A stretch of 33,743 bases of DNA from contig JAQULO010000015.1 of assembly GCA_028718565.1 (NCBI GenBank), forward strand, positions 1 to 33,743, given 5' to 3'. Positions 33,700-33,743 of the stretch are shown piece by piece. Source of the stretch: Syntrophales bacterium. Its GTDB lineage: Bacteria; Desulfobacterota; Syntrophia; Syntrophales; UBA2210. Below the pieces are notes generated by a model. That model was given only the letters and a program-made list of their open reading frames with translations. It made no database searches and was not told the DNA's origin. Both the position numbers and the translations under genes were made by a program. Within the stretch, counting starts at the first letter, position 1. Every line of letters starts with the position of its first letter.

Positions 33700-33720
33700 C
33701 TTCCAAAAGGAGGGATAATC

Positions 33721-33743
33721 ATGAGTCCTCGGTCCAAACAAGA
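33721..33743 (+). CDS. Start of an unidentified gene (partial)
   Basis: ATG 33721 follows AAAAGGAGGG, a strong ribosome binding site, and the first seven codons read MSPRSKQ before the window ends. The product cannot be identified. Some TetR-family regulators start with similar MSPR sequences, and the palindrome upstream would fit an autoregulated repressor, but this is a guess from very little sequence. Confidence 0.5.

Noticed and set aside
1-33743. CRISPR arrays, tRNA and rRNA genes, phage genes
   Set aside because: I saw no regularly spaced repeats, tRNA-like cloverleaf, rRNA segment or phage structural gene on either strand.

Overview
The window looks like a chromosomal segment of an anaerobic, Gram-negative Deltaproteobacteria/Desulfobacterota-type bacterium. 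The reasons are a diderm envelope gene set (outer-membrane lipoproteins, OmpA-like protein, RND pump, UppP), an exopolysaccharide locus of the exosortase (XrtA/PEP-CTERM) kind, a two-gene SufBC iron-sulfur system, and genes for acyl-CoA activation and gluconeogenesis such as syntrophic or sulfate-reducing bacteria carry. The placement is an inference from gene content. I see no rRNA, tRNA, CRISPR array, prophage or intact transposase.

Layout. (1) 1-7797 is an exopolysaccharide/envelope locus. On the minus strand lie an XrtA-type polysaccharide deacetylase and a FemAB-like protein that runs off the left edge. Facing away on the plus strand are a large SPOR-FN3-SLBB polysaccharide export protein and three lipoproteins, the last two with thrombospondin type 3 repeats. 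One of these has lost its OmpA domain, and a decayed relic of that domain lies just downstream. The promoter region of the plus-strand operon holds two copies of a 78-bp repeat. (2) 7798-8252 is a gene-poor scar with a possible gene relic, a 24-bp inverted repeat and a tandem GGGGACAG-type repeat, probably REP/RAYT-like. (3) 8253-14669 (minus) is a tetR - nodT/tolC - membrane fusion - RND pump operon whose genes overlap tip to tail. Its promoter has a palindromic operator filling the -35/-10 spacer. The membrane fusion gene is frameshifted and internally deleted.

(4) 14698-22278 is central metabolism: a propionyl/acetyl-CoA synthetase overlapping a lone ATP-grasp subunit of an ADP-forming acyl-CoA synthetase, then class II fructose-bisphosphate aldolase and class 1 fructose-1,6-bisphosphatase (gluconeogenesis), an ECH1-type dienoyl-CoA isomerase, and an alpha/beta hydrolase on the plus strand. 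(5) 22534-24642 is sufC-sufB/D; SufC carries an unusual cysteine-periodic insertion. (6) 24740-29162 (minus) holds uppP, ftsK and rimO. (7) 29382-33743 is a mixed housekeeping segment: ssb, tatA, a RodZ-like protein, suhB, a Fis-like protein, a PH-domain membrane protein, moaC, and the first codons of a plus-strand gene preceded by a palindrome and two mini-ORFs.

The most noteworthy items are the SufC insertion with a Cys every six residues, the multi-domain SLBB export protein behind a duplicated promoter, the OmpA relic, the broken adaptor inside an otherwise intact efflux operon, and the REP-like element at about 8.1 kb.
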